Shown here in pieces: positions 1-5,624 of a stretch of DNA of 6,545 nt. The stretch lies in assembly GCA_017646225.1 (NCBI GenBank), contig JAGCMZ010000202.1, positions 1 through 6,545 of the forward strand, given 5' to 3'. The DNA is from Paludibacteraceae bacterium. GTDB taxonomy: Bacteria > Bacteroidota > Bacteroidia > Bacteroidales > Paludibacteraceae. Every line of letters begins with the position of its first letter. Within the stretch, counting starts at the first letter, position 1. The notes under the pieces are model-generated. The model was given only the letters and a program-made list of their open reading frames with translations. It had not been told where the DNA came from and made no database searches. The position numbers and the translations under genes were made by a program.

Positions 1-2644
1 CAAAACTATTGCCCGATGCAATATCGGGTAAGTAGCGTTTGCGCCCCCAAAGCGTTTCTACGTAGCCCAATTGGCGCGCCTTTTCAATGCATTCGTCCAT
101 GTATTCTTTGATGCGCGGATAGGTAGCAAAGTAGCCGTCAATCAGTTCTTTGGCCTCGCTGCGGGGTATTTGCAGGCGTTCGCCCAATCCAAACACCGAT
201 ATGCCGTAAATAATACCAAAGTTGGCGGTTTTGGCCTTGCGACGCATGTCCGATGTAACCTCGGAAAGGGGTACTTTGTAAATTTTGGCAGCCGTTGCTG
301 CGTGAATATCGCCGTCCATGTTAAAGGCCTCTATCATGGCTTTGTCGCCGCTCAAATGCGCCATGATGCGCAATTCAATTTGCGAATAGTCGGCCGAGAA
401 GAACAAACAACCCTCGTCTGGGATAAAGCATTTGCGTATTTCCTTGCCCATTTCGTCGCGAACCGGTATGTTTTGCAAGTTAGGGTTGCTAGAACTCAAC
501 CTACCCGTAGCCGTTACCGCTTGGTTGTACGATGTGTGAATTTTGCCCGTTTGGGGGTTTACCAAGGCAGGAAGCGCCTCTATGTAGGTGCTCAACAACT
601 TTTTAATGCCCCTGTAGTCTAAAATTTTGCCCACCAGCGGATGTTTGGAGCGCAAACTTTCTAGCACCTCTTCGGACGTAACGTATTGTCCCGTTTTGGT
701 TTTCTTGGCCTTTTCTACAATTTTTAGGTGGTCAAACAGCACTTCGCCCACTTGTTTGGCAGAACTGAGGTTAAATTCCATGCCAGCTAGTGCAAACGCC
801 TCTTGCTCGATGCTTTCTAGTTGTTTGCGCATTACATTGGCCGATGCGCCAAGTGCTTGGCTATCAATACGTACACCTGCTAATTCCATGCGTGCCAAGG
901 TGCGCAGCAATGGCATTTCCAATTGGTAGAACAATTTTTCCATGCCTGCCTCTTTTAGTTCGGCCGATAATTTTTCTTTTAATTGCAGGGTAATATCGGC
1001 ATCTTCGGCAGCATAATTGGTAAGCTGTTCTAGCGGAACTTCGGTTATGGCAAGGGCTTTTTTACCCTTACCGCCCACCAACTCTTCGTAGGTAATGGTT
1101 TGGTAGTTAAGGTAAATTTCGGCCAAATAATCCATGCCATGGCGCAATTCGGGTTGCAACAAGTAGTGTGCCAACATGGTATCAAACAATTCGCCTTTCA
1201 CCTCAATGCCATAACGGCTTAGTACCATTAGGTCGTATTTGCAATTTTGCCCAATTTTTTGGGTAGTTTCGTTCTCAAAGGCAGGGCGTAGCAGGTCTAA
1301 TACGTATTGTACATTTTCTTGATTTACAGCAATAAAATACGCTTCGTGAGCCTTCCAGGCAAACGATAACCCTACTAAATTACAGCTAACCGCTTCTACA
1401 CCCGTAGTTTCGGTATCAAAGCAAAAGGCAGGTTGCGCCTTTAACTCTTCTGCCCATGTAGGCAATTGCTCTAGGGTAATCAATTGGTAGTGATGTGCAG
1501 TGGTATGGATATCGTTTCGCTCCGCTGATTCGGTGATCTGGTGTTGAGTCGTTGAGTCGTTTAGTCGTTTAGTCGAATTATTAATTCCACTAGTTGCCGA
1601 TTCACCGATTAGTCGATTCACCGATTCGTCATTATTTGAAGTATCCTCCAATCCCGCAAACAAATCCATCATGCCATCATCTTTGGAAATTCGGTGATTT
1701 GTTTGTTTAGTCGTTGAGTCGTTTAGTCGTTTAGTCGAATCATCAATTCCACTATCTGCCGATTCGCCGATTAGTCGATTCATCGATTCATCGTTACGAA
1801 GTAACTTTCTAAACTCCAACTCCGTAAACAACCCCCTTAACGCCTCAGCATTAGGTTCTTTTCGTTGTAATTCCTCTTGGTTTAGAACAATAGGCACATC
1901 GGTTTTGATGGTGGCCAAAAAGCGCGAAAACTTAATTTGCTCTACGTTGCTTTCAATTTTGGTTTTTAGTGCACCCTTTAAGGCAGGAATGTTGGCTAGT
2001 ATACCATCTATCGATCCAAATTCTTGCAACCATTTCACGGCCGTTTTTTCGCCCACCCCAGGACATCCGGGAATGTTATCGCTGCTATCGCCCATAAGTC
2101 CAAGCAAATCAATTACTTGTGCTTGGTTGGTCAAGCCGTATTTATTCAATACCTCGGCAGTGCCCATCACTTCGTAGCCCCCATTATGACGGGGTCTGTA
2201 CATAAAAATATGCTCGTCTACCAGTTGTCCGTAATCCTTATCGGGCGTTAGCATAAATACATCAAACCCTTGCGCAGCGGCTTGTTTGGCCAGGGTACCA
2301 ATTACGTCGTCTGCCTCAAAACCCATTACCTCGTACACAGGAATGTTGTAGGCGCGCAACAATTCTTTAATGTACGGAACCGCCAGTTTTATGTCCTCGG
2401 GCGTTTTTTCGCGTTGCGCTTTGTACGCTTCAAACGCCTCGTGCCTAAAGGTGGGGCCGGCAGGGTCAAAAGCCACCCCAATGTGTGTAGGTTTTTCGCG
2501 TTTTAACACATCTTCTAGTGTGTTCAAAAATCCCAATATGGCCGATGTATTTAATCCTTTCGAATTGATGCGTGGTGCCTTGATAAAGGCAAAATAGGCC
2601 CTGTAAATAAGAGCATACGCATCCAGTAAAAATAATTTTTTCAT
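1..2644 (-). CDS. polA: DNA polymerase I, 3' end cut by the window edge
   Basis: Family A DNA polymerase for Okazaki-fragment maturation and repair synthesis. The frame is open for 881 codons from the ATG at 2644 to the left edge. Residues 1 to about 270 are the 5'-nuclease domain (GFEADDVIG with D112/D113, then TPDKDYGQLV and GDSSDNIPGCPGVGEKTA). An unusual linker runs from about 280 to 395. The 3'-5' exonuclease domain has all three motifs: DTETTG (D410, E412), NCKYD (N467, D471) and YAAED (Y544, D548), so proofreading is probably functional. The polymerase domain shows motif A DYSQIELR (D752, E757) and motif B RRKAKTANFGIIYG (K805, F809, Y813). Motif C (HDE) lies beyond the window; by comparison with E. 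coli PolA about 90 residues are missing. The linker carries two translated DNA repeats (separate entries). The start is supported by the conserved MKKLFLLDAYALIYRAYFAF N-terminus; no Shine-Dalgarno is seen. Confidence 0.97.
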   Translation of the reverse strand, partial: MKKLFLLDAYALIYRAYFAFIKAPRINSKGLNTSAILGFLNTLEDVLKREKPTHIGVAFDPAGPTFRHEAFEAYKAQREKTPEDIKLAVPYIKELLRAYNIPVYEVMGFEADDVIGTLAKQAAAQGFDVFMLTPDKDYGQLVDEHIFMYRPRHNGGYEVMGTAEVLNKYGLTNQAQVIDLLGLMGDSSDNIPGCPGVGEKTAVKWLQEFGSIDGILANIPALKGALKTKIESNVEQIKFSRFLATIKTDVPIVLNQEELQRKEPNAEALRGLFTELEFRKLLRNDESMNRLIGESADSGIDDSTKRLNDSTTKQTNHRISKDDGMMDLFAGLEDTSNNDESVNRLIGESATSGINNSTKRLNDSTTQHQITESAERNDIHTTAHHYQLITLEQLPTWAEELKAQPAFCFDTETTGVEAVSCNLVGLSFAWKAHEAYFIAVNQENVQYVLDLLRPAFENETTQKIGQNCKYDLMVLSRYGIEVKGELFDTMLAHYLLQPELRHGMDYLAEIYLNYQTITYEELVGGKGKKALAITEVPLEQLTNYAAEDADITLQLKEKLSAELKEAGMEKLFYQLEMPLLRTLARMELAGVRIDSQALGASANVMRKQLESIEQEAFALAGMEFNLSSAKQVGEVLFDHLKIVEKAKKTKTGQYVTSEEVLESLRSKHPLVGKILDYRGIKKLLSTYIEALPALVNPQTGKIHTSYNQAVTATGRLSSSNPNLQNIPVRDEMGKEIRKCFIPDEGCLFFSADYSQIELRIMAHLSGDKAMIEAFNMDGDIHAATAAKIYKVPLSEVTSDMRRKAKTANFGIIYGISVFGLGERLQIPRSEAKELIDGYFATYPRIKEYMDECIEKARQLGYVETLWGRKRYLPDIASGNSF
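1528..1633 (-). repeat. Translated 8-bp-periodic repeat in polA, copy 2
   Basis: Second copy, in coding order, of an approximately 106-bp element in the polA linker. Its core, 1547-1633, encodes residues 338-366 (NDESVNRLIGESATSG..., ending in NDSTT). The core matches copy 1 at 79 of 87 bases and 25 of 29 residues. On the plus strand it starts with four 8-bp units (GTTGAGTC twice, GTTTAGTC twice, 1543-1574). After a short A/T-rich centre come four units of the form CGATTNNN. Homology continues past the core to 1528 (ATTCGGTGAT), but a 1-bp length difference makes this tail read QHQITES here against KQTNHRIS in copy 1. The peptide is hydrophilic and rich in N, D, S and T, so it is probably a disordered linker. 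Confidence 0.9.
1689..1795 (-). repeat. Translated 8-bp-periodic repeat in polA, copy 1
   Basis: First copy, in coding order. The core at 1709-1795 encodes residues 284-312 (NDESMNRLIGESADSG..., ending in NDSTT) and follows directly on FTELEFRKLLR, the normal-looking end of the 5'-nuclease region. The plus strand shows GTTTAGTC, GTTGAGTC, GTTTAGTC, GTTTAGTC (1705-1736), then CGATTNNN units. The two cores are offset by exactly 162 bp (54 codons), so both read in the same frame. Between the copies, residues about 322-335 (DDGMMDLFAGLEDT) resemble the MDLF-type linker of Bacteroidota PolA proteins. This suggests two separate insertions or a duplication around native linker, not a lengthened single repeat. 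Confidence 0.9.
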
Positions 2645-2649
2645 GAGGG

Positions 2650-2657
2650 TAAAGGTA
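2650..2657 (-). promoter_or_regulatory. Possible -7 box of polA
   Basis: On the minus strand this reads TACCTTTA, one mismatch from the Bacteroidota -7 consensus TAnnTTTG. It ends 5 bases before the polA ATG, so a transcript from it would be almost leaderless. No convincing TTTG -33 element is seen at the usual distance, so the call is weak. Confidence 0.35.
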
Positions 2658-2674
2658 CAATTTTTTTACGATGC

Positions 2675-2707
2675 TTGCGTTAGTATAGTAAGATTTTTCT
2701 ATTTTTG
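2675..2707 (+). promoter_or_regulatory. Putative promoter of the LytTR gene
   Basis: TATTTTTG at 2700-2707 matches the Bacteroidota -7 consensus TAnnTTTG exactly. A TTG at 2675-2677, 22 bases upstream, could serve as the -33 element. Transcription would start near 2713, giving a leader of about 20 bases before the ATG at 2732. This also decides the gene start: the in-frame TTG at 2705 lies inside the -7 box and would not be transcribed. Confidence 0.55.
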
Positions 2708-2731
2708 TACACGACTAAACACCATAACCCA

Positions 2732-3655
2732 ATGCCCTCAGAAAAAAATAAAAACAAAAAAAGCAAGGTAGCAGGTTATCTGATAGAAAAATCCAACCTG
2801 GTTAAGCTGGTAATTTTTACCGGTTTGTTCTCGTTGGTGTTTGTTAACTTGTACAAACCTTTTTCGTCCGATAGGTGGATAGATATATCGCCCACCCAAT
2901 ACTTTTTATACTCTTGCGTAATCGTTTTTATTGGCATTGCGGTAATTGCCATTAGTAGGTATTTAATGAACCTGTTTGTAAGGCGATTTTCGCTCAATAA
3001 CATAGAATACGCCATTTGGGTAATACTAGAATTGGTAATTTTGTCGGGCTTTTATACCCTGTATGTGCTTTGGATGCGCTCCGATTTACAGTTTTGGTCG
3101 TTAGAAGATACCGTTATAGCCTTTCGCGATATCAATATCAATACCTTTTTGGTGGTATTTTTCCCTTACCTTATATCGTGGCTCTACTTTGCCTACGACG
3201 ACAAAAACAAGCGCATTCGCGAGTTAGAAAAGCGTGGAGTAGTGCGCAATGGTCCCTCTGTATTGCATTTTAACGACGATAAGGGCGGGCAACGCTTGTC
3301 GGTGGCATTCGAGGCAGTAGTTTATTTAGAATCGGCCGATAATTACATAGAAATCAACTACTTATTGCAAGGCAAAATGGAAAAATTTATGCTGCGCAAT
3401 TCTATGAAACGTACCGAACTAGAACTTACCGAAACGGCTATTCAGCGCTGTCATCGCTCGTATATGGTTAATTTTGAGCACGTTACTTCTTTGCATAAGG
3501 ATGGCGACGATTTCTTTGTAGAAATGGATGTGCCCGATACCAAACGCATTCCCGTTTCCAAAACCTACGTACAAAAAGCGACCGAAGCATTTACATACTT
3601 CGGCCGCCGTAGATCGATATCGTTACACGAGGTTACTTATAAAGATAACGTTTAA
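2732..3655 (+). CDS. Membrane-anchored LytTR-family transcriptional regulator
   Basis: Predicted 307-residue one-component regulator. A basic cytoplasmic head (residues 1-22, KNKNKKSK) precedes four hydrophobic segments at about 24-42, 57-76, 94-114 and 137-155. A short charged linker (DDKNKRIRELEKRG, probably helical) leads to a C-terminal LytTR DNA-binding domain at about 177-285. Typical LytTR signatures are visible: VVYLESADNYIEI (196-208), RCHRSYMVNFEHV (239-251) and IPVSKTYV (273-280). There is no receiver domain with a phosphoacceptor aspartate, so it is not a classical response regulator; the membrane part presumably senses a signal or partner. The ATG at 2732 is chosen over an in-frame TTG at 2705 because the latter overlaps the promoter. 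No partner histidine kinase is in the window and targets are unknown. The gene is divergent from polA, and its last 23 bp overlap the end of the convergent ligase gene. Confidence 0.88.
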   Translation: MPSEKNKNKKSKVAGYLIEKSNLVKLVIFTGLFSLVFVNLYKPFSSDRWIDISPTQYFLYSCVIVFIGIAVIAISRYLMNLFVRRFSLNNIEYAIWVILELVILSGFYTLYVLWMRSDLQFWSLEDTVIAFRDININTFLVVFFPYLISWLYFAYDDKNKRIRELEKRGVVRNGPSVLHFNDDKGGQRLSVAFEAVVYLESADNYIEINYLLQGKMEKFMLRNSMKRTELELTETAIQRCHRSYMVNFEHVTSLHKDGDDFFVEMDVPDTKRIPVSKTYVQKATEAFTYFGRRRSISLHEVTYKDNV

Positions 3656-5273
3656 TACTACGTTTAGGAGTTTTTTCAAACTCTTCTTTTACAATTTCCA
3701 CCTCTGCTACTTGACAGAAACGAGGCAACAATTTGTTAACGTGTACACGCATTAGGTTCATTTCTTCTTCTACTTTTTTGCCGTCTTTTTCAATGGCAGC
3801 AGTATCCGGATAAACAAGTGCCACCAATTTGTCGTTGCGGCATACCAATACGCTTTCTAGTACGTAAGGCATGTTGTTTACCTTGTCCTCAATTTCTTCG
3901 GGGTAGATGTTTTGTCCCGATGGGCCCAAAATCATGCTCTTGTTTCTACCACGAATAAATACGTTGCCTTCTTTGTCGATGATACCCAAGTCGCCAGTAC
4001 GCATCCAGCCGTCCGATGTAAAGATAGCAGCAGTAGCTTCTGGATTTTTGTAGTAACCCAACAATACGTGGTCGCCTTTAACCAAAATTTCGCCTACTTG
4101 TTTTTGTGGATCAAGCGAGTCGATGGTAATTTGCATGCGGTCTACAGGTTGGCCACAAGAACGTAGTTTGAATTTATCCCATGGAGTGTAAGACAACAAA
4201 GGACCGCATTCGGTCATACCGTAACCTACACAGTAAGGGAATTTAATTTGTTTCAAGCATTTTTCTACTTCGCGGTTAAGCGCAGCGCCACCAATAATAA
4301 GGTATTTAAGCTGACCACCAAAAGCAGCCATCAATTGTTGGTGTACTTTTTTGCGGATAATGGTATTGATACCAGGAATGTGCCACAATACGCGTACCAA
4401 TGGTTTTTTGATGGCAGGGAAAATTTTGCCCTTAAAGATTTTTTCTACTACCAAAGGTACTGTCAAAATCATGTAAGGATGTACTTCAGAGAAAGCTTTC
4501 ATCAAAATTTGTGGCGATGGAGCTTTGCCCAAGAAGTTAACGTGGCAACCACCTGCCAATTGATACAAGAATTCAAAGGTCAAACCAAACATGTGTGCCA
4601 AAGGCAACATCGATACCATGCTCCAACCAGCTTGGTTAGGAATTCTGTCTTGGCCAAATTCAACGTTCGAGCTAAGGCTGCGGAAGTTAAGTACCACCCC
4701 TTTAGGGTCGCCTGTACTACCCGATGTATAGTTGATAACAGCAGGATCGTCCATGTTATCGGTAGGATAGTTAACATCGTCTGCTGTGAAACCTTTAGGA
4801 TAAGCCGTTTTAAACAATTCGCCCCAGTTTTTAAATGCTTTTTCAGAAGCCGCATTTTTAGCGTAGTATAGTTCAGAACCATCTTGGCAAATAATGGCTT
4901 CTACTTGTTCCATGGCTTTTTTGTCAAGACCTTTAAATACTTGGTCGCCCACAAGGAACAATTTAGCATCCGAGTGTTTTACCAAATAATGGATGCTTTC
5001 TGCGTGGAATGCATCTAGAATAGATACCGCTACAGCGCCGTAGCTAATGGTCGATAAAAAGCAAGTTGCCCAGTAAGTACTGTTACGTCCGCAAAGCGCA
5101 ATTTTGTCGCCTTTTTCAATGCCCATGTTTTTGAAAAGCACGTGCCAGCGAGCAATTTGTTCAGCCAATTGGCCGTAAGAGTCGGTTTTTTTCTCGATGT
5201 AGTCCGAGATAGCAGGGTCGTTCCAATCGCGTTTGATGGTGGCCTGTAAGTAGTCAAATAAGTGTTTTGCCAT
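3633..5273 (-). CDS. AMP-dependent acyl-CoA synthetase/ligase, probably long-chain fatty acid-CoA ligase
   Basis: Complete 546-residue member of the ANL adenylating superfamily, predicted to activate a carboxylic acid with ATP to an acyl-adenylate and transfer it to CoA. Core motifs appear in order: the phosphate-binding loop YTSGSTGDPKG (182-192), LPLAHMFG (223-230), GYGMTECGP (350-358), the hinge region TGDLG with D428 and RGRNKSMI (441-448), followed by GPSGQNIYPEEIED. The C-terminal region ends in KTPKRSIKRYLYK; its lysines sit where the A10 catalytic lysine is expected, but the usual SGK spacing is not obvious, so the residue cannot be assigned by eye. Length and motifs fit bacterial fatty-acyl-CoA ligases of lipid metabolism. 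Chain length cannot be told from sequence. There is no signal peptide or transmembrane helix, so it is cytosolic or peripheral. The start fits MAKHLFDYLQ, without a Shine-Dalgarno. It is divergent from the fumarase gene. Confidence 0.92.
   Translation of the reverse strand: MAKHLFDYLQATIKRDWNDPAISDYIEKKTDSYGQLAEQIARWHVLFKNMGIEKGDKIALCGRNSTYWATCFLSTISYGAVAVSILDAFHAESIHYLVKHSDAKLFLVGDQVFKGLDKKAMEQVEAIICQDGSELYYAKNAASEKAFKNWGELFKTAYPKGFTADDVNYPTDNMDDPAVINYTSGSTGDPKGVVLNFRSLSSNVEFGQDRIPNQAGWSMVSMLPLAHMFGLTFEFLYQLAGGCHVNFLGKAPSPQILMKAFSEVHPYMILTVPLVVEKIFKGKIFPAIKKPLVRVLWHIPGINTIIRKKVHQQLMAAFGGQLKYLIIGGAALNREVEKCLKQIKFPYCVGYGMTECGPLLSYTPWDKFKLRSCGQPVDRMQITIDSLDPQKQVGEILVKGDHVLLGYYKNPEATAAIFTSDGWMRTGDLGIIDKEGNVFIRGRNKSMILGPSGQNIYPEEIEDKVNNMPYVLESVLVCRNDKLVALVYPDTAAIEKDGKKVEEEMNLMRVHVNKLLPRFCQVAEVEIVKEEFEKTPKRSIKRYLYK
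3668..3683 (+). terminator. Weak candidate terminator hairpin after the LytTR gene
   Basis: GAGTTT (3668-3673) and AAACTC (3678-3683) pair perfectly around a TTTC loop, followed by a T-rich stretch (TTCTTTT). It begins 12 bases after the LytTR stop codon. The stem is short and A/T-rich and lies inside the ligase coding sequence, where it encodes the conserved EEFEKTPK stretch, so it may be only a by-product of codons. Confidence 0.2.
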
Positions 5274-5277
5274 AAAT

Positions 5278-5301
5278 GTTTAGTCGTTTATTCGTTTATT
5301 C
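5278..5301. repeat. Three 8-bp repeats upstream of the ligase start, same unit as in polA
   Basis: The plus strand reads GTTTAGTC, GTTTATTC, GTTTATTC as perfect 8-bp tandem units ending 4 bases before the ligase start codon on the minus strand. The first unit is identical to units of the two repeats inside polA (for example 1559-1574 and 1721-1736). It would lie in the ligase mRNA leader, in the position where a Shine-Dalgarno would normally be. Confidence 0.75.
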
Positions 5302-5385
5302 AATGCTTCGCATTTCATGAAGTTGCTCACGCTCGGCATAGCAAATAAATTTGTTCTGCTCTCGCTTAATCGCAACTTTAGTCAT
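5296..5385 (-). CDS. Possible 29-residue leader ORF upstream of the ligase
   Basis: On the minus strand an ATG at 5385 opens a frame that ends at a TAA at 5296-5298, 22 bases before the ligase ATG. The peptide would begin MTKVAIKREQNKF and is strongly charged. The ATG lies 12 bases after the end of a -7-like box (5398-5405), so it would be the first start codon on the ligase transcript. No family is recognised. An open frame of this size can arise by chance, and its end runs into the 8-bp repeat. It could instead be part of a non-coding repeat element. Confidence 0.2.
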   Translation of the reverse strand: MTKVAIKREQNKFICYAEREQLHEMRSIE

Positions 5386-5397
5386 TATTTGTTTCTG

Positions 5398-5405
5398 CAA
5401 AGTTA
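5398..5405 (-). promoter_or_regulatory. Putative -7 box of the ligase gene
   Basis: The minus strand reads TAACTTTG, an exact match to TAnnTTTG. Transcription would start near 5391, giving a leader of about 118 bases that includes the small ORF and the 8-bp repeats. No clear TTTG -33 element is seen at the usual distance. Confidence 0.45.
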
Positions 5406-5472
5406 CTACAAGTAGCACGCTTGGTGGCCTAATTTTATTTATAAGGTACTAAGACCTTTAAAATAGCATCGT

Positions 5473-5560
5473 GTAGGGGTAAAAAAGGGTATTTAGGGGT
5501 AAAAATACCCATTTATGGGGCGAAAATTTAGTTGAGCAGTACCCGTTTAGGGTCGAAAAA
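5473..5560 (+). promoter_or_regulatory. G-run direct-repeat array, candidate regulator-binding region
   Basis: Four related blocks occur: GTAGGGGTAAAAAA (5473), TTAGGGGTAAAAA (5493), TTATGGGGCGAAAA (5513) and TTTAGGGTCGAAAAA (5546). Their G-runs start at 5476, 5496, 5517 and 5550, i.e. 20, 21 and 33 bp apart, close to whole helical turns, so they would face the same side of the DNA. With transcription of the fumarase gene starting near 5588, the array spans about -36 to -115, a usual place for activator sites. It may also serve the divergent ligase promoter. The cognate regulator is unknown. Confidence 0.5.
5487..5510. repeat. Perfect 8-bp inverted repeat within the G-run array
   Basis: GGGTATTT (5487-5494) and AAATACCC (5503-5510) are exact reverse complements around the 8-base spacer AGGGGTAA. 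It could be a dyad operator or a hairpin. No T-tract follows, so it does not look like an intrinsic terminator. Confidence 0.6.
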
Positions 5561-5574
5561 ACAAAAAAATGTGT

Positions 5575-5582
5575 TATCTTTA
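5575..5582 (+). promoter_or_regulatory. Putative -7 box of the fumarase gene
   Basis: TATCTTTA differs from TAnnTTTG only in the last base. Transcription would start near 5588, giving a leader of about 37 bases without a Shine-Dalgarno before the ATG at 5625. The -33 region falls on the last G-run block (TTTAGGG, 5546-5552) and lacks a clear TTTG, which would suit an activator-dependent promoter. Confidence 0.4.
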
Positions 5583-5624
5583 ACGCATCAAATAATGCAA
5601 ACATTTTAATTTAATACAAATAGT

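Larger units (their letters stand above)
5274..5624. other. Divergent intergenic region between the ligase and fumarase genes
   Basis: A 351-bp region without a confident gene. From left to right it holds three 8-bp repeats next to the ligase start, a possible 29-codon leader ORF, a -7-like box facing the ligase, and an A/T-rich stretch with small palindromes (CTACAAGTAG at 5406-5415; AAGGT/ACCTT at 5443-5458). These are followed by a G-run repeat array and a -7-like box facing the fumarase gene. Each element is listed separately. No tRNA, rRNA or recognised riboswitch is seen. Confidence 0.8.

Noticed and set aside
71..622. Open plus-strand frame of 183 codons
   Set aside because: It is the exact codon-for-codon antisense of the polA polymerase domain, which shows catalytic motifs on the minus strand; the plus-strand product has no recognisable family features.
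1528..1795. CRISPR-like array
   Set aside because: There are only two long copies, they are translated in frame within polA, the 8-bp sub-units are tandem without unique spacers, and no cas genes are present.
1528..1795. polA broken by repeat insertion (pseudogene)
   Set aside because: The frame stays open through both repeats, and the exonuclease and polymerase motifs downstream are intact.
2705..2731. N-terminal extension of the LytTR gene from a TTG codon
   Set aside because: The TTG is within an exact TAnnTTTG -7 box, so it would precede the transcription start; the ATG at 2732 is more likely.
4248..4871. Open plus-strand frame of 207 codons
   Set aside because: It lies entirely antisense to the ligase gene, across its P-loop and core motifs, and resembles no family.
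5406..5415. CTACAAGTAG palindrome as an operator
   Set aside because: Arms of 4 bp are expected by chance in a 350-bp A/T-rich region, and nothing else supports a site.
5476..5520. G-quadruplex
   Set aside because: There are four runs of at least three G, but the last loop is 17 bases and contains CCC that pairs with a G-run; direct repeats with helical spacing explain the pattern better.
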